NCBI RefSeq assembly: GCF_023546765.1
Contig: NZ_CP097484.1
Span: 6,692,001 to 6,756,000 of the forward strand
Length of the DNA stretch: 64,000 nt
From: Methylobacterium tardum
Lineage (GTDB): Bacteria; Pseudomonadota; Alphaproteobacteria; Rhizobiales; Beijerinckiaceae
Reading direction: 5' to 3'
Position 1 is the first letter of the stretch. Each line of letters opens with the position of its first letter. Both the position numbers and the translations under genes were made by a program. Under the pieces are notes generated by a model. That model ran no database searches and had not been told where the DNA came from. It saw nothing but the letters and a program-made list of their open reading frames with translations. Shown piece by piece: positions 25,922 through 33,870 of this stretch.

Positions 25922-26791
25922 CTACGAACCACCTTCCCGTGATCCGCCGGCATGCGGGCCCATGCGGCGGCGGTCGTGCTCCATGGCGAATACGTGGGCG
26001 TAGAGGTTGGCCATCCAGCCGCGTCCCTCGACCGTCAGGTCCAGGAAGCGGGCCGCGTCTCCGATCACCGGCTCGACCTTCGACCAGAAGAACGCCGGAT
26101 ACCGCTCCGCCAGGTCGGCCGGGCTGTCGTAACCTAGCTGGCAGTCGAGCCCGACCTCGGCGAACTAGTAGAACAGGGCGTTCAGCTTCCGCGGGTAGAG
26201 CGGGTCGCCCAACTGCCCGATCAGGTCGGCGGCTCGCATGAGGCCAGCTTCCGTGCCGGTCTCGCGGTGCTCGTCGTCTTCCGGAACCGGGAAGCGGGTT
26301 AGCTCGATGGCGCGTATCACCCGTCCCGCATCGGCGAGGTCGTGCGTGCCGAAGCGTTCCTGCACCGCCAGCTTGGAGCGCTCGATGTGGTAGAACGCCA
26401 GCGCCGCGTCCGAGGCCCCGCGCGGCAGGCTAACGGTCGTGCCCTGCGCGTCGACGACGAAGGCGTCCGCCCGATCTCCCGAGCAGACGCCGCGCACGTA
26501 GCCGATGTCGTGGTAGAGGGCGGCCACGATCATGTGCAGCCAGTCCTCGGGCGTGACGCCCTGCTGCAGGAAGCGCCCGCGCAGGATGTCCTGTGCGACG
26601 AGGGTCACGAGGGTCGTGTGGTCGCCGTCGTGGTAAAGCGCGTCGCTGCCGACGATGCGCTCGATCATGAGGCGCGCGGAAGCCTCGATGATCTCGGCGT
26701 AGCGCGGCTCGCGGCTGCCGAAGGTCCGCTGGTAGGTGAGCGCGAGTTGCTCGCCCAAGGCGTTGGCGACCACCTTCGTCATGTCGAACAT
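25922..26791 (-). pseudogene. HD-domain phosphohydrolase interrupted by an in-frame TAG
   Basis: From the ATG at 26791 a frame of 208 residues ends at TAG (26165-26167). It shows an HD domain with ALYHDIGYVRG and the upstream histidine region HDGDHTTLV. Reading on in the same frame beyond the TAG gives a further 80 coherent residues (FAEVGLDCQLGYDSPADLAE, then RYPAFFWSKVEP and FLDLTVEGRGWMANLYAHVF) before a TAG at 25922-25924. The intact protein would be about 289 residues, a metal-dependent phosphohydrolase of unknown substrate. The metal-binding core lies before the stop, so a shortened protein might keep some activity. A one-base GAG-to-TAG change is the simplest cause. Confidence 0.78.
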
Positions 26792-26982
26792 GGCCGTCAC
26801 CTCGCGTGCGGGCGGAAAGCCGGCGCGGCGGGTTTCACGCCCGTCGGCCCGATGAAACCTATGTCGGCGCGGGCCGGCCGACACCGTCCCCTGGACCTCC
26901 GAGCGCGCCACGGCGTACGGACGCCGGCAACCCCTCGCGCTTCCTCCGCCCTGGACACTGCCGGTCTGCCACACGGCCATTC

Positions 26983-27008
26983 GGTATCGCATGCCGCGTA
27001 ACGATACC
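26983..27008. promoter_or_regulatory. Inverted repeat upstream of the KfrA-like gene
   Basis: GGTATCG (26983-26989) and CGATACC (27002-27008) form a perfect seven-base inverted repeat with a 12-base spacer, 51 bases before the KfrA-like start. KfrA proteins repress their own promoters, so this is a candidate autoregulatory operator. Confidence 0.45.
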
Positions 27009-27058
27009 TGTCACGCGCTATGGGAGTCACGATCCGTTAACCGTATTCGCTCACCCTC

Positions 27059-27805
27059 ATGCCGGGAGGGCGGCCCGCGATGGTGACCAGGAACGACGTC
27101 TTCAGGGCCGCGGACGAGATCCGCGCCGGCGGACGGGAGCGGGTCTCGCTCCGCACGGTCAGGACCCGGCTCTCGGCGAACCTGGGCGCCGCAGGCTCGC
27201 CCAACGACGTCGGCCCACTCCTGAACGACTGGAAGCGGGAGCGGGAATACAGCCCGGCAATCGAGCTCGCCGGCATGCCCGAGGCGGTCTCGAACCAACT
27301 GGCTGCGGCCGGGGTGGCGCTATGGAAGGCGGCCCAGGCCGAGGCCAGCGCCATCTTCCTTCGCGACAGGCAGCGGATGCGGGAGGAGGTCGACGGCGAA
27401 CGCCAGATGCGGAACGAGGCGCTCGCCTTGCTGGATGGCCACGAGGCGGAAGTCCGGCTGCTGGCGGAACGCGTGGCGACGCTGGAGACCGAGTTGGCGG
27501 AGGCGGAAAGACACCTGCAGGAGGTCCGGGCCGACGCCTACTGGGAACGCGTCGTGCAGGAGATCTGGAGGATCCTGCCGCGGGCGGGTTCCCTTTGTGT
27601 CCAGGAGATCGAGCAGCGTCTCGGGGCGGATCTCGTGGAGGAATGCAAGACCCACCGGGAGGAGTGGGGGCACAGGACGCTGAGGAAGAAGATCGAACAG
27701 CGGATCTTTCACAAGAAGCTCTTCGCCCGGGCCGAGCGCGGGCGCTTTCGGAGGCGGACGCCGAAGGACGACACGAAGGGCGGGGGGGGGGGGGGCGTCG
27801 CGTAG
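27059..27805 (+). CDS. KfrA-like DNA-binding coiled-coil protein
   Basis: A 248-residue protein with the plasmid replication region DNA-binding N-terminal domain (KfrA_N): VTRNDVFRAADEIRAGGRE, VSLRTVRTRL and GSPNDVGPLLNDWKRE, residues about 8-65. A long heptad-rich coiled coil spans about 85-165. KfrA proteins of broad-host-range plasmids bind DNA, repress their own gene and aid partition. Alternative start at 27080. The C-terminus is basic (KKLFARAERGRFRRR) and ends in a run of glycines encoded by a G14 tract, where slippage would alter the end of the protein. Its presence supports a plasmid or integrative-element origin for this region. Confidence 0.82.
   Translation: MPGGRPAMVTRNDVFRAADEIRAGGRERVSLRTVRTRLSANLGAAGSPNDVGPLLNDWKREREYSPAIELAGMPEAVSNQLAAAGVALWKAAQAEASAIFLRDRQRMREEVDGERQMRNEALALLDGHEAEVRLLAERVATLETELAEAERHLQEVRADAYWERVVQEIWRILPRAGSLCVQEIEQRLGADLVEECKTHREEWGHRTLRKKIEQRIFHKKLFARAERGRFRRRTPKDDTKGGGGGGVA
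27782..27795 (+). repeat. Homopolymeric G14 tract in the KfrA-like gene
   Basis: Fourteen consecutive G residues encode the terminal glycines. Losing one base would bypass the stop at 27803-27805 and add a basic tail. Such tracts slip in replication and are also error-prone in sequencing. Confidence 0.85.
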
Positions 27806-27892
27806 ACCGCCGGCGACGGGGCCACACCGGGAACGGAGGCGCCGCACGCTGCGCCGGCATCCGGTCGGCCGGGCTGCCCCTCCCGCGCCCGT

Positions 27893-28321
27893 TCAGAGGG
27901 TCTCGCCGTTCCGCAACTTGATCCGGGGCGCGTCGCGATAGGCATGCCCCAGCCATTCCGCCCAGCGGGCCAGCTCGGCCGCGGTGGCGCGATACGGGAT
28001 GCCGGTCATGGCGCCGACAGACGGCACCCAGATCCTGTCCTCGTCGTTCCACCAGTACCCGTCCCGAAATAGGTGGTAGCCCCCGTCGTTGGTGAAGATC
28101 TCGACCTGTCCGTCCGGGTAGCACCACATATTCCCGAAGGTGTCCCAAATGATCTGCCGGATCCGCATCCTGGCCGCGAAGACCTCCTCGTCTGTCGCTC
28201 CCTTTCTCTGAAGATCGCGCAGGCGCTCGATGGCCGCCCAGCGTTCATCACGCCCTCTATTGAGGCGCAAGGCAGCGATCTTGCCTCTGAGGTCGGCAAT
28301 AGCGGCCTCGCACGCCTGCAC
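27893..28321 (-). CDS. Hypothetical protein with N-terminal coiled coil and aromatic C-terminal part
   Basis: A 142-residue frame with a GTG start. A coiled coil (about 1-55, CEAAIADLRGKIAALRL) is followed by a tryptophan- and tyrosine-rich region (FGNMWCYPDGQVEIF, then YHLFRDGYWWNDEDRIW) that looks like a compact beta domain. Just upstream another frame reads YRPFLVALRFNVSTTSWARK and might be the original N-terminus joined by a frameshift near 28345. No family was recognised. It belongs to the accessory region. Confidence 0.5.
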   Translation of the reverse strand: MQACEAAIADLRGKIAALRLNRGRDERWAAIERLRDLQRKGATDEEVFAARMRIRQIIWDTFGNMWCYPDGQVEIFTNDGGYHLFRDGYWWNDEDRIWVPSVGAMTGIPYRATAAELARWAEWLGHAYRDAPRIKLRNGETL

Positions 28322-28508
28322 ATCGGCCTCGATCTTGGCAAGGTGTGGTAGGGCACGACGTCCTTAGTGAACCTGTCAAGCTTTCGGGCCCAGGATGTGG
28401 TGCTGACGTTGAACCTGAGGGCGACGAGAAACGGTCGGTAGCCATGCCGGAGTGTGTGCCGGCGCCGCCGGGATCGAGCTAGGGTGTGTATTGAACACCC
28501 ACCCCTAG

Positions 28509-28814
28509 TCATTCCTGCCGGGGCGCGAGCCTGTCCACCTGGGCCGCGTGGATGGCTCGGCGCCGGAGGGAGACTCCTCCGTGTGACTTGCCCCTCAGGC
28601 CCGCGCAGCGCCCTTCAAACGTCGTGGAGTCGACGTGTCGACGGACGGCCTCCTGACCCGTGGGGGGCACGAGAGCGGCCCGGAGCGCATCGACGATAGT
28701 CGCATCTTGTTGCCGGGGATCTGGCGCACCGGCGTCCCGCAAAGCCTGGCGTTCGGCGCGCTTGCGGGCGCGGTCGGCATCGCGCCGGGCCTGATCCGCG
28801 AGGAATTGGCGCAC
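28509..28814 (-). CDS. Hypothetical basic helical protein
   Basis: A 101-residue frame with a GTG start at 28814, eight bases after the stop of the gene upstream. It is highly charged: QARRDADRARKRAERQALRD followed by AGAPDPRQQDATIVDALRAAL. The second segment resembles a helix found in small proteins of unknown function encoded on Methylobacterium plasmids. The C-terminal half is less convincing, so the gene may be broken. Function unknown. Confidence 0.42.
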   Translation of the reverse strand: MRQFLADQARRDADRARKRAERQALRDAGAPDPRQQDATIVDALRAALVPPTGQEAVRRHVDSTTFEGRCAGLRGKSHGGVSLRRRAIHAAQVDRLAPRQE

Positions 28815-28822
28815 CGGGCTGC

Positions 28823-29191
28823 CTAGTCCCCGGTCCCGAGGTTGGCCGCACCGCTCGCGCACCAGGGCTTGTTCGAGGCGATCTCCCCGGCGTCGACGAA
28901 CAGGATGAATCGGCCCAGCGTCCCTGTCTTGACCATGACGAGGCCCATGCTCCGGACCGCGACTCCGCGGCCCGTCTTGGCGCGCCACCGGCCAGTCCGG
29001 ATGTCGCGTGTCTCGCAGCGCGCCGAGACCTCCCATTCGCCCGCGCCGGTGCGCCGGAACATCAGCCCCGTCGTCAGGACCTTGTGGCCCCGCCGCTCGA
29101 CGGCGCCGGCATCCCAGCGGTCGCCATCCATCGGGGCAGCCGCCGCCGTTCCGGTCGCCAAAAGGGCGGCCAGGGAAATCGCGATATGCAT
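28823..29191 (-). CDS. Small exported hypothetical protein
   Basis: A 122-residue protein with a signal peptide (MHIAISLAALLATGTAAAAP). The mature part has two cysteines (SARCETRDIRTGRW and ASNKPWCASGAAN) that could form a disulphide and alternates short strands (VLTTGLMFRR, MGLVMVKTGTLGRFILFV), suggesting a small beta-barrel fold. Start chosen at 29191 because it begins the signal peptide. The phased repeats at 29321-29385 lie about 130 bases upstream. No family recognised. Confidence 0.62.
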   Translation of the reverse strand: MHIAISLAALLATGTAAAAPMDGDRWDAGAVERRGHKVLTTGLMFRRTGAGEWEVSARCETRDIRTGRWRAKTGRGVAVRSMGLVMVKTGTLGRFILFVDAGEIASNKPWCASGAANLGTGD

Positions 29192-29320
29192 CGAAAACTC
29201 CGCTTGAAACTTGCCTTGTGCGCCCGCGCGGGTACTGTCTGCAGCCGATCTCGGCCGACCTGCGCCCGGCGCGGGTCTCAGCACTCGGAACGTAGGACTG
29301 CGTGCGGCATTCGTTCCCAT

Positions 29321-29385
29321 CGCGCGTGGTTTGTCATTTCGGCCGCCGATCGCGCGCGCTTTGTCCCGGTGGCGCGCGATTTGTC
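29321..29385. repeat. Three phased 15-bp direct repeats (iteron-like)
   Basis: Three copies of CGCGCGNGNTTTGTC, at 29321-29335 (exact variant CGCGCGTGGTTTGTC), 29351-29365 (CGCGCGCGCTTTGTC) and 29371-29385 (GGCGCGCGATTTGTC). Start-to-start spacings are 30 and 20 bases, both multiples of about two turns, so the sites face the same side of the helix. This is the layout of replication iterons or of repressor operators. They lie in a gene-free stretch (29192-29426). No replication initiator is in the window. Confidence 0.6.
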
Positions 29386-29426
29386 ACCGACCGCCACCGC
29401 ACAGCCATGCTCTGGGGGAATGCAGG

Positions 29427-29840
29427 CTACCGGGGGTCGAGCCCGTAGTCGGGCAGGCTGCCGAGAAGGTCGTCGATCTCCTCGTCCGTGGGCGGCGTGT
29501 ACGGCGCGGCCGGGGGCGTGGGCGGCTCGGGCTCGGGCGTCGGGGCGGGGCTGCCCAAGCGATAGAAGCGCCCCTCCGTGCGGACCCAGCCGTCGCCGCG
29601 TGCGATCAGGGGCGATGTCCAGACATAGGTGCTGCCCAGGCGCGGGTGACCAGTCACCTGGCCCTTGAGGCTCGGTTTGTCGGACCCCGGGTACGTGGTC
29701 TCTTCGTACTGGTCGATGAACGGCGCGTCCGCGAGATCCTCAGGGGACGGCGTCCAGCCAGAGGCGAGGAGATCGGCGTCCCGGGCCCGGGAGCGGTTGC
29801 GCTCAGCGATCTCGGCGAGCGACGGACGGCGGAACCTCAT
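29427..29840 (-). CDS. Small accessory protein with GHPR motif (paralogue A)
   Basis: A 137-residue protein starting MRFRRPSLAEIAERNRSRA. The middle carries GQVTGHPRLGSTYVWTSPL followed by GDGWVRTEGRFYRLG, a pattern shared with the gene immediately upstream (GVISGHPR, then GRWAWSYSTGLLRLG). The C-terminal part is proline- and glutamate-rich. This resembles a family of short proteins (possibly DUF6634) common in Rhizobiales accessory regions. Its start overlaps the upstream stop (ATGA), so the pair is translated together. Function unknown. Confidence 0.62.
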   Translation of the reverse strand: MRFRRPSLAEIAERNRSRARDADLLASGWTPSPEDLADAPFIDQYEETTYPGSDKPSLKGQVTGHPRLGSTYVWTSPLIARGDGWVRTEGRFYRLGSPAPTPEPEPPTPPAAPYTPPTDEEIDDLLGSLPDYGLDPR

Positions 29841-30142
29841 AGCGGAACTCCCCTCGAATACGGCAGGTCGATGCAGGTCCCTAGTCTGAGCAGGCCCGTG
29901 GAATAGGACCAGGCCCACCGGCCGATGCCGTTCGCCGGCTCGTCCTCGATCTGCTGGACCGTGCTCGTCGTCACGCGGGTTCCGTCCGGATACCGAGGGT
30001 GCCCGGAGATGACGCCGGTGAGCACCGCCCCATCCGCGGCCTGGTCGTCGGGTTCGAGGAGCCACTCGTCGAGCAGCGGCGCCGACGAGATGCGGTGCAG
30101 GTCCGCCGGCAGGCTGCCGCGGTAGCGCTGTCTCAGCGACAT
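29837..30142 (-). CDS. Small accessory protein with GHPR motif (paralogue B)
   Basis: A 101-residue protein starting MSLRQRYRGSLPADLHRIS, with APLLDEWLLEPDDQ and then GVISGHPRYPDGTRVTTSTV. The end (GRWAWSYSTGLLRLG) parallels paralogue A, so the two probably arose by duplication. It overlaps both neighbours (four bases downstream, ten bases upstream), inside a tightly packed leftward operon. No catalytic motif is evident. Function unknown. Confidence 0.62.
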   Translation of the reverse strand: MSLRQRYRGSLPADLHRISSAPLLDEWLLEPDDQAADGAVLTGVISGHPRYPDGTRVTTSTVQQIEDEPANGIGRWAWSYSTGLLRLGTCIDLPYSRGVPL

Positions 30143-30522
30143 TCGAGCCCCCACGCGCTGCCATCCGGATCGAAATACAGCCACCGGCACGCCGTGACCT
30201 GCATCCCGCCGGCCGTCACGAAGGACGTGAACCGGTACGGGTCGAAGAAGATCTGCTCGCCCTCAGGGGTGCCATCCATTCCGAGGCCATGCGGCAGGTA
30301 CGCCCGGTGGCCGCGCGCCCACGCACAGACCTCCCTCTGCCCACGGGCGCGGATGCGTTCGACCGCCGGGACGCTGACCATCAGCGTGGCGCAGCTCAGG
30401 CAGGCCTGAGGCATGTGGTAGAGGACCCGGCCGTTCACCCGCACTGACCATAGGCGCTTGCGCGTGTGCCAGTAGACGTCGAACAGGAGACGCGGGCTGT
30501 AGTAAGTGTAGCCGTCCGTCAT
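30133..30522 (-). CDS. Hypothetical accessory protein
   Basis: A 129-residue protein starting MTDGYTYYSPRLLFDVYWH. It is rich in aromatic residues and has two closely spaced cysteines (PQACLSCATLM), possibly half of a metal site, with further Cys at REVCAWARG and VTACRWLYFD. The end FDPDGSAWGLECR is distinctive. It sits between overlapping genes in the leftward operon (stop of the following start ATGA at 30519-30522). No known family was recognised. Confidence 0.58.
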   Translation of the reverse strand: MTDGYTYYSPRLLFDVYWHTRKRLWSVRVNGRVLYHMPQACLSCATLMVSVPAVERIRARGQREVCAWARGHRAYLPHGLGMDGTPEGEQIFFDPYRFTSFVTAGGMQVTACRWLYFDPDGSAWGLECR

Positions 30523-30782
30523 CGGGCCGCCTCCGTGCGGTCCGGGTGGCTGAAGGCGGCAGCCCGGCACAGAACCCTGGCCTTCCTGACGGCGAGGTCG
30601 GGGTCGATCTCGCCCGCGAGGAGCTCGCGCTCCAGCTGGTACGTGAAGAGGATCGCGGCGGCGGCCACGCCCTCGTTCACTTGCTTTAGGTCCACGCGCC
30701 GGCTGACGAGCACGCGGTTGATCATGATCAGCCGCTTGGGCAGCACCGGTTGGATGAGGGAGAACGTCATGGCGGCCTCCAT
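30519..30782 (-). CDS. Small helical hypothetical protein
   Basis: An 87-residue protein (start ATG 30780-30782) that reads MEAAMTFSLIQPVLPKRLIM and continues with a helical stretch (GVAAAAILFTYQLERELLAG) and a basic end. Its start shares one base with the stop of the AAA+ ATPase in its corrected frame (TGATG), and its stop overlaps the next gene (ATGA). This double coupling supports both the start choice and the corrected end of the ATPase. Function unknown. Confidence 0.6.
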   Translation of the reverse strand: MEAAMTFSLIQPVLPKRLIMINRVLVSRRVDLKQVNEGVAAAAILFTYQLERELLAGEIDPDLAVRKARVLCRAAAFSHPDRTEAAR

Positions 30783-32415
30783 CAATGGCGCGGGGCCAGC
30801 GATTCACGGGTGGCGAGAATCGCCTCCACAAGTCGGCGGAGCGACCGGATGCTGCCCGGGCGCCGGCGTCCTGGACCGCGGCGAGCTCCTCGCCGTCGAG
30901 TTCGGGACACCAGTCGAGATCGAGTCCCCGTTCTCGGCGGACGTCGGCGAGGATCCCGTCGACCAGCGCGGGGACGTGCTCTCGGCCCGGGGTCTGGACG
31001 TCGATGACGATGAACCGGTCGAGCAGCGGGGTAGACAGGCCCGTGCGGCTATTGGCGGTCGCCAGGAAAGTCATGCCCGACAGGTCGACTTGAGCCTCGA
31101 CGTAGGGGTCGAAGAACCGGTCCGCGTGGTCGAGCATCGCCAGGAGCGTATCCTGGAGGTTCCCGTTGTGCCGGCTCTCGCCCGCCTTCTCGACCTCGTC
31201 AAGCACGATCCCGCACGTCGCCAGCCGGTGTGCCTTGGCACGCTGCAGGGGCACGCATCCGCGGCCCGTGCCCCATTGCCGGGACGTCCCGCCGAATGAC
31301 CCGTCGGCGACGCCGGCGCAGGCGTAGACGATGCTCGGCAGTCCCATGAAAGCGAGGATGTCCGTGGCGAGCCGCGTCTTACCGGCGCCCGGGCGGCCCA
31401 CGAACAGGATCGGCGGCAGCGTGGCGTACGGCCGCCCGACGGCGTGGCCCAGCGCCCGGTCGACGACGCCGGCGGCGTGGGGATGCCGCGCCACCAGCGC
31501 CGCCCGGGTCTCGGACAGGTCACGCAGCGGCAGGCACCGCAGGCGCTCACCGGCAATGCCGGCGAACTCGGCCCGGGGCGTGCTGCCCGTGCTGCCGCGG
31601 CTGCCATCCTTCGCGCTACCCGGCAGGTGGCTGACGGACTGGAGCACGGTTATCCCGGGCTCGCTCGCACCCGCGGGCCGCCCTTCGTTGAGAAGGTCGG
31701 CGACGACGCGGTTGGCGCGGTCGTGGTCCTCGTCCCGGGAATCTTGCCCAGTGTCGTCGCGGACGGCGCCACGGGGCTCGTCCGCCCCTGCTGCGGCCTG
31801 GGTGTCCGCGAGGCGGAGCTCGCGCCAGAGCTCGATGTTGTCGGCGTCGCGCTCCATGTCCGGGACGACCATCTCGCGGAGCCTCGCGATGTCCGCGTCC
31901 CTCGTCGGGTCGAATATCTCGGCGATGATCCGGTGCCCGACCTCGCGCAGCACGGCGACCGTGGTGAGCATGAGGTTCAGGATGGCGTCGTCGTGCTGTC
32001 CCGACGCCGCGACGCTCACGGCGTGGTACGCCATGCACGTGCAGACGTAGTGCCCCATGAACGCGCCCACGAACCGGAGGCGTTGGGCGATCTGGCCGCA
32101 GGCCCACTGGACGTCGGTGGAGAGCTCGTCATCGAGCTCGCACCGCGCCGCGCACTCCGCCGCGGCGACGACGTGGTCGACCGTCGGGGCGTCCTGCAGG
32201 GGCTCCAGCAGCGCGACGAGCGTTGCCGGCAGGCCCTTGGTCTCCACCTGGATGGCCCAGGCGCGGACGTCCGCGTAGGCGTTGTTCCAGCAGAGACCGG
32301 CCCCCTTGTAGAGGCTGTCGAGGTCTGGCGGGTTGCCGGGGAGGGAGTAGGCAGGAGGGGTCTGCAGGCGCAGCGACAGGCGCGCCTCTGCAACCCGCTT
32401 CGGGTCCAGGGTCAT
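30782..32415 (-). pseudogene. Lon-like AAA+ ATPase without protease domain (frameshifted near the 3' end)
   Basis: About 540 residues. The N-terminal 260 are helical and not recognised. The C-terminal part is a Lon-type AAA+ module: Walker A GRPGAGKTRLA (about residue 340), the GSFGGTSRQWGTGRG loop, Walker B CGIVLDEVEKAG, sensor 1 FLATANSRTGL and the arginine finger region PLLDRFIVIDV. There is no Ser-Lys protease domain. Near 30855-30860 (CCCGGG) one base is missing; restoring it gives the natural end SIRSLRRLVEAILATRESLA with a stop at 30782-30784 that is coupled to the next gene. All ATPase motifs precede the shift. As a protease-less Lon-like motor it probably remodels proteins or nucleic acid complexes; partners may be the small proteins of the same operon. 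Confidence 0.8.
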
Positions 32416-32482
32416 CGGAGTTCCTATGTCCGGTGCGCCGGTGAGAACCGACGCTGGGAGTTGGGACTGTACGGGGCGCGGG

Positions 32483-33001
32483 TTAAGATTCCGTCTCGGG
32501 ATCCTGTGATCCCGGGAGCCGCCGCTGTTTCCGCGCCCACTCGACGAGCTCGCTGGCGTCCTCGACCAGGGCCCTGGCCTTCTTGCCCACGACCACATCG
32601 ACCCGGTCCCGGCCGTGCTTAAGCTCTGCGAGGCCCCCGCGCAGGGATGCGACAGCCAGGAGCATGTGCCCCAGGGCCCTGGGGTGCTCCGAGGCCGCGC
32701 CCCGGGCGAGCAGGACTAGGACCCACGGCGGGAGTCCCCAGCGGTGAATGCGGTCGCGATTGCACGTGCGCGCGTTCAGGCCGGTGATCTGCGCCAGCGG
32801 CTTCGACCATTCCGGCCCGAGGATCTTCGTGGCGGCGACGTTGACCGCCTCAACGAACGCGTCGGCGATGTCGCCGTGCGCGTACTGGCGGCCGTCGACG
32901 TGGGCGCGGCGCTCGACGTAGACGAGCGGCCGGCCGTCCAGCAGGCCGACCGCGGTGCCGTCGTGGAGCCCCTCGTCGAGGGGAACGAGTTCGATGAGCA
33001 T
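32483..33001 (-). CDS. Hypothetical protein with possible helix-turn-helix
   Basis: A 172-residue soluble protein starting MLIELVPLDEGLHDGTAVGL. A region at about 85-115 (ITGLNARTCNRDRIHRWGLP, then PWVLVLLARG) looks like a Cro/C1-type helix-turn-helix in which the second helix reads R-T-C-N-R. The first half resembles a small beta domain (GRPLVYVERRAHV). It precedes the AAA+ ATPase by 67 bases on the same strand and may control or recruit it. No family assigned. Confidence 0.6.
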   Translation of the reverse strand: MLIELVPLDEGLHDGTAVGLLDGRPLVYVERRAHVDGRQYAHGDIADAFVEAVNVAATKILGPEWSKPLAQITGLNARTCNRDRIHRWGLPPWVLVLLARGAASEHPRALGHMLLAVASLRGGLAELKHGRDRVDVVVGKKARALVEDASELVEWARKQRRLPGSQDPETES

Positions 33002-33008
33002 GGATCCC

Positions 33009-33128
33009 TCAGGGAGTGGCGAGCAGGTCGACCGAAACGAAGCGGCGGCCGCCGTCGTTGGCGGCCGCCCAGATGGCGAGGCGGACTGCCCAGGGGCGGC
33101 CCGCTATGGTGATGACGGTCCGGGTCAC
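33009..33128 (-). CDS. 39-residue hypothetical protein
   Basis: A very short gene with a GTG start that overlaps the stop of the preceding gene (GTGA at 33125-33128). The peptide begins with TRTVITIAGRPWAVRLAIW and ends FVSVDLLATP; it has the alternating pattern of a small beta-hairpin with a helix. Its seven-base distance to the next start and exact coupling support that it is real. Function unknown. Confidence 0.5.
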   Translation of the reverse strand: MTRTVITIAGRPWAVRLAIWAAANDGGRRFVSVDLLATP

Positions 33129-33541
33129 AGCCCGAACTTCCGGAGCTTGGCGACGCAGCGGGGGCAGTCCACCGGCTCCGAACGGACATCGCCCCAGCCG
33201 ACGGACCGGGGTCCGGGCTGGGCCCCGCAGAGCGCCGGGCTGGCGCCGGACCAGACGCCGCAATCCTCCTCAGGGACGGCGTGGAGGCGGCGCCCCTGGT
33301 CGCCCTGTCGGCCGGTGCGGAGCGTGCCCATCATGTCCGAACTCCGCCACGCGGTGCCGTCGGGCAGGACGTAGCGGGGGGCCGCGGCGAGGAACTCCAC
33401 TCGCTCCGCGGCGAGCCGGATGGCGGCCTCGCGGCCCCTGGCCTCGTAGGCGGCGACGTCGGCGGCTCGCTGCTCCGGGGTGCGGGTGTCCCTGGCCTCT
33501 GCCTCGGCGGCGATGCGGTCGAGGTATCCGAAGATGCCCAT
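33125..33541 (-). CDS. Hypothetical protein with C-terminal zinc-knuckle-like motif
   Basis: A 138-residue protein starting MGIFGYLDRIAAEAEARD. A charged helix (PEQRAADVAAYEARGREAA) is followed by a region with four cysteines: EEDCGVWSG, SPALCGAQPG and VDCPRCVAKL. The CPRC pair and the two single cysteines could bind zinc, although the frame WRSSDMMGTLRTG between them is unusual. It is preceded by a repeat that contains a hairpin. Function unknown. Confidence 0.58.
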   Translation of the reverse strand: MGIFGYLDRIAAEAEARDTRTPEQRAADVAAYEARGREAAIRLAAERVEFLAAAPRYVLPDGTAWRSSDMMGTLRTGRQGDQGRRLHAVPEEDCGVWSGASPALCGAQPGPRSVGWGDVRSEPVDCPRCVAKLRKFGL

Positions 33542-33545
33542 TGCG

Positions 33546-33616
33546 GTGATCCCTGGATGGAGGGCGCCCCGGCGGGATTGCCAGGGCGCGGAAGGGGGCG
33601 GCCCCCTGGGATCAGG
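33546..33616. repeat. Intergenic hairpin repeat, copy 1
   Basis: A 70-base unit shared with 33871-33931: GTGATCCCTG, then a hairpin GCGCCCCGGC with GCCAGGGCGC (33564-33589, one mismatch) and GGGATCAGGC at the end. On the minus strand the unit runs from a stop codon (within the final GATCA) through a hairpin to the ribosome-binding region of the next gene. It may act as a terminator, an mRNA-stabilising element or an mRNA-processing site. Confidence 0.6.
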
Positions 33617-33866
33617 CGTCGTCTCGCTCGTAGACGACGAAGCGACCGTCGGCGGCGGCGTGGACGTAGTGCGTGTCGGTCCAATAGATGCCGTGGGACA
33701 GCACGGTGCCGCGTGGCTCGACCGCTCCCTCGTCGTGGTCCGGGAGGTAGCTGTCGATCAGGGCGTGGAGCACATCCGGCGTGAGCCCGGCGGCGATCCG
33801 GCAGACGTCGTGGAGGCTGGCGGCCTGCTGCATGGCGAGGCTGGCGGCGGCGGCGGTGAGGGCCAT
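33612..33866 (-). CDS. Small hypothetical protein
   Basis: An 84-residue protein starting MALTAAAASLAMQQAASLHD, with a helical N-terminal half (VCRIAAGLTPDVLHALIDSY) and a beta-type C-terminal half (GIYWTDTHYVHAAADGRFVV). It is flanked on both sides by the hairpin repeat, so the repeat and gene may have been duplicated as a cassette. No family was recognised; function unknown. Confidence 0.56.
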   Translation of the reverse strand: MALTAAAASLAMQQAASLHDVCRIAAGLTPDVLHALIDSYLPDHDEGAVEPRGTVLSHGIYWTDTHYVHAAADGRFVVYERDDA

Positions 33867-33870
33867 TTCG

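Noticed and set aside
10504..26167. Amber-codon recoding as an explanation for two in-frame TAG codons.
   Set aside because: Two cases with different contexts and an adjacent frameshift in one of them argue for mutation or sequencing error; no suppressor tRNA was seen.
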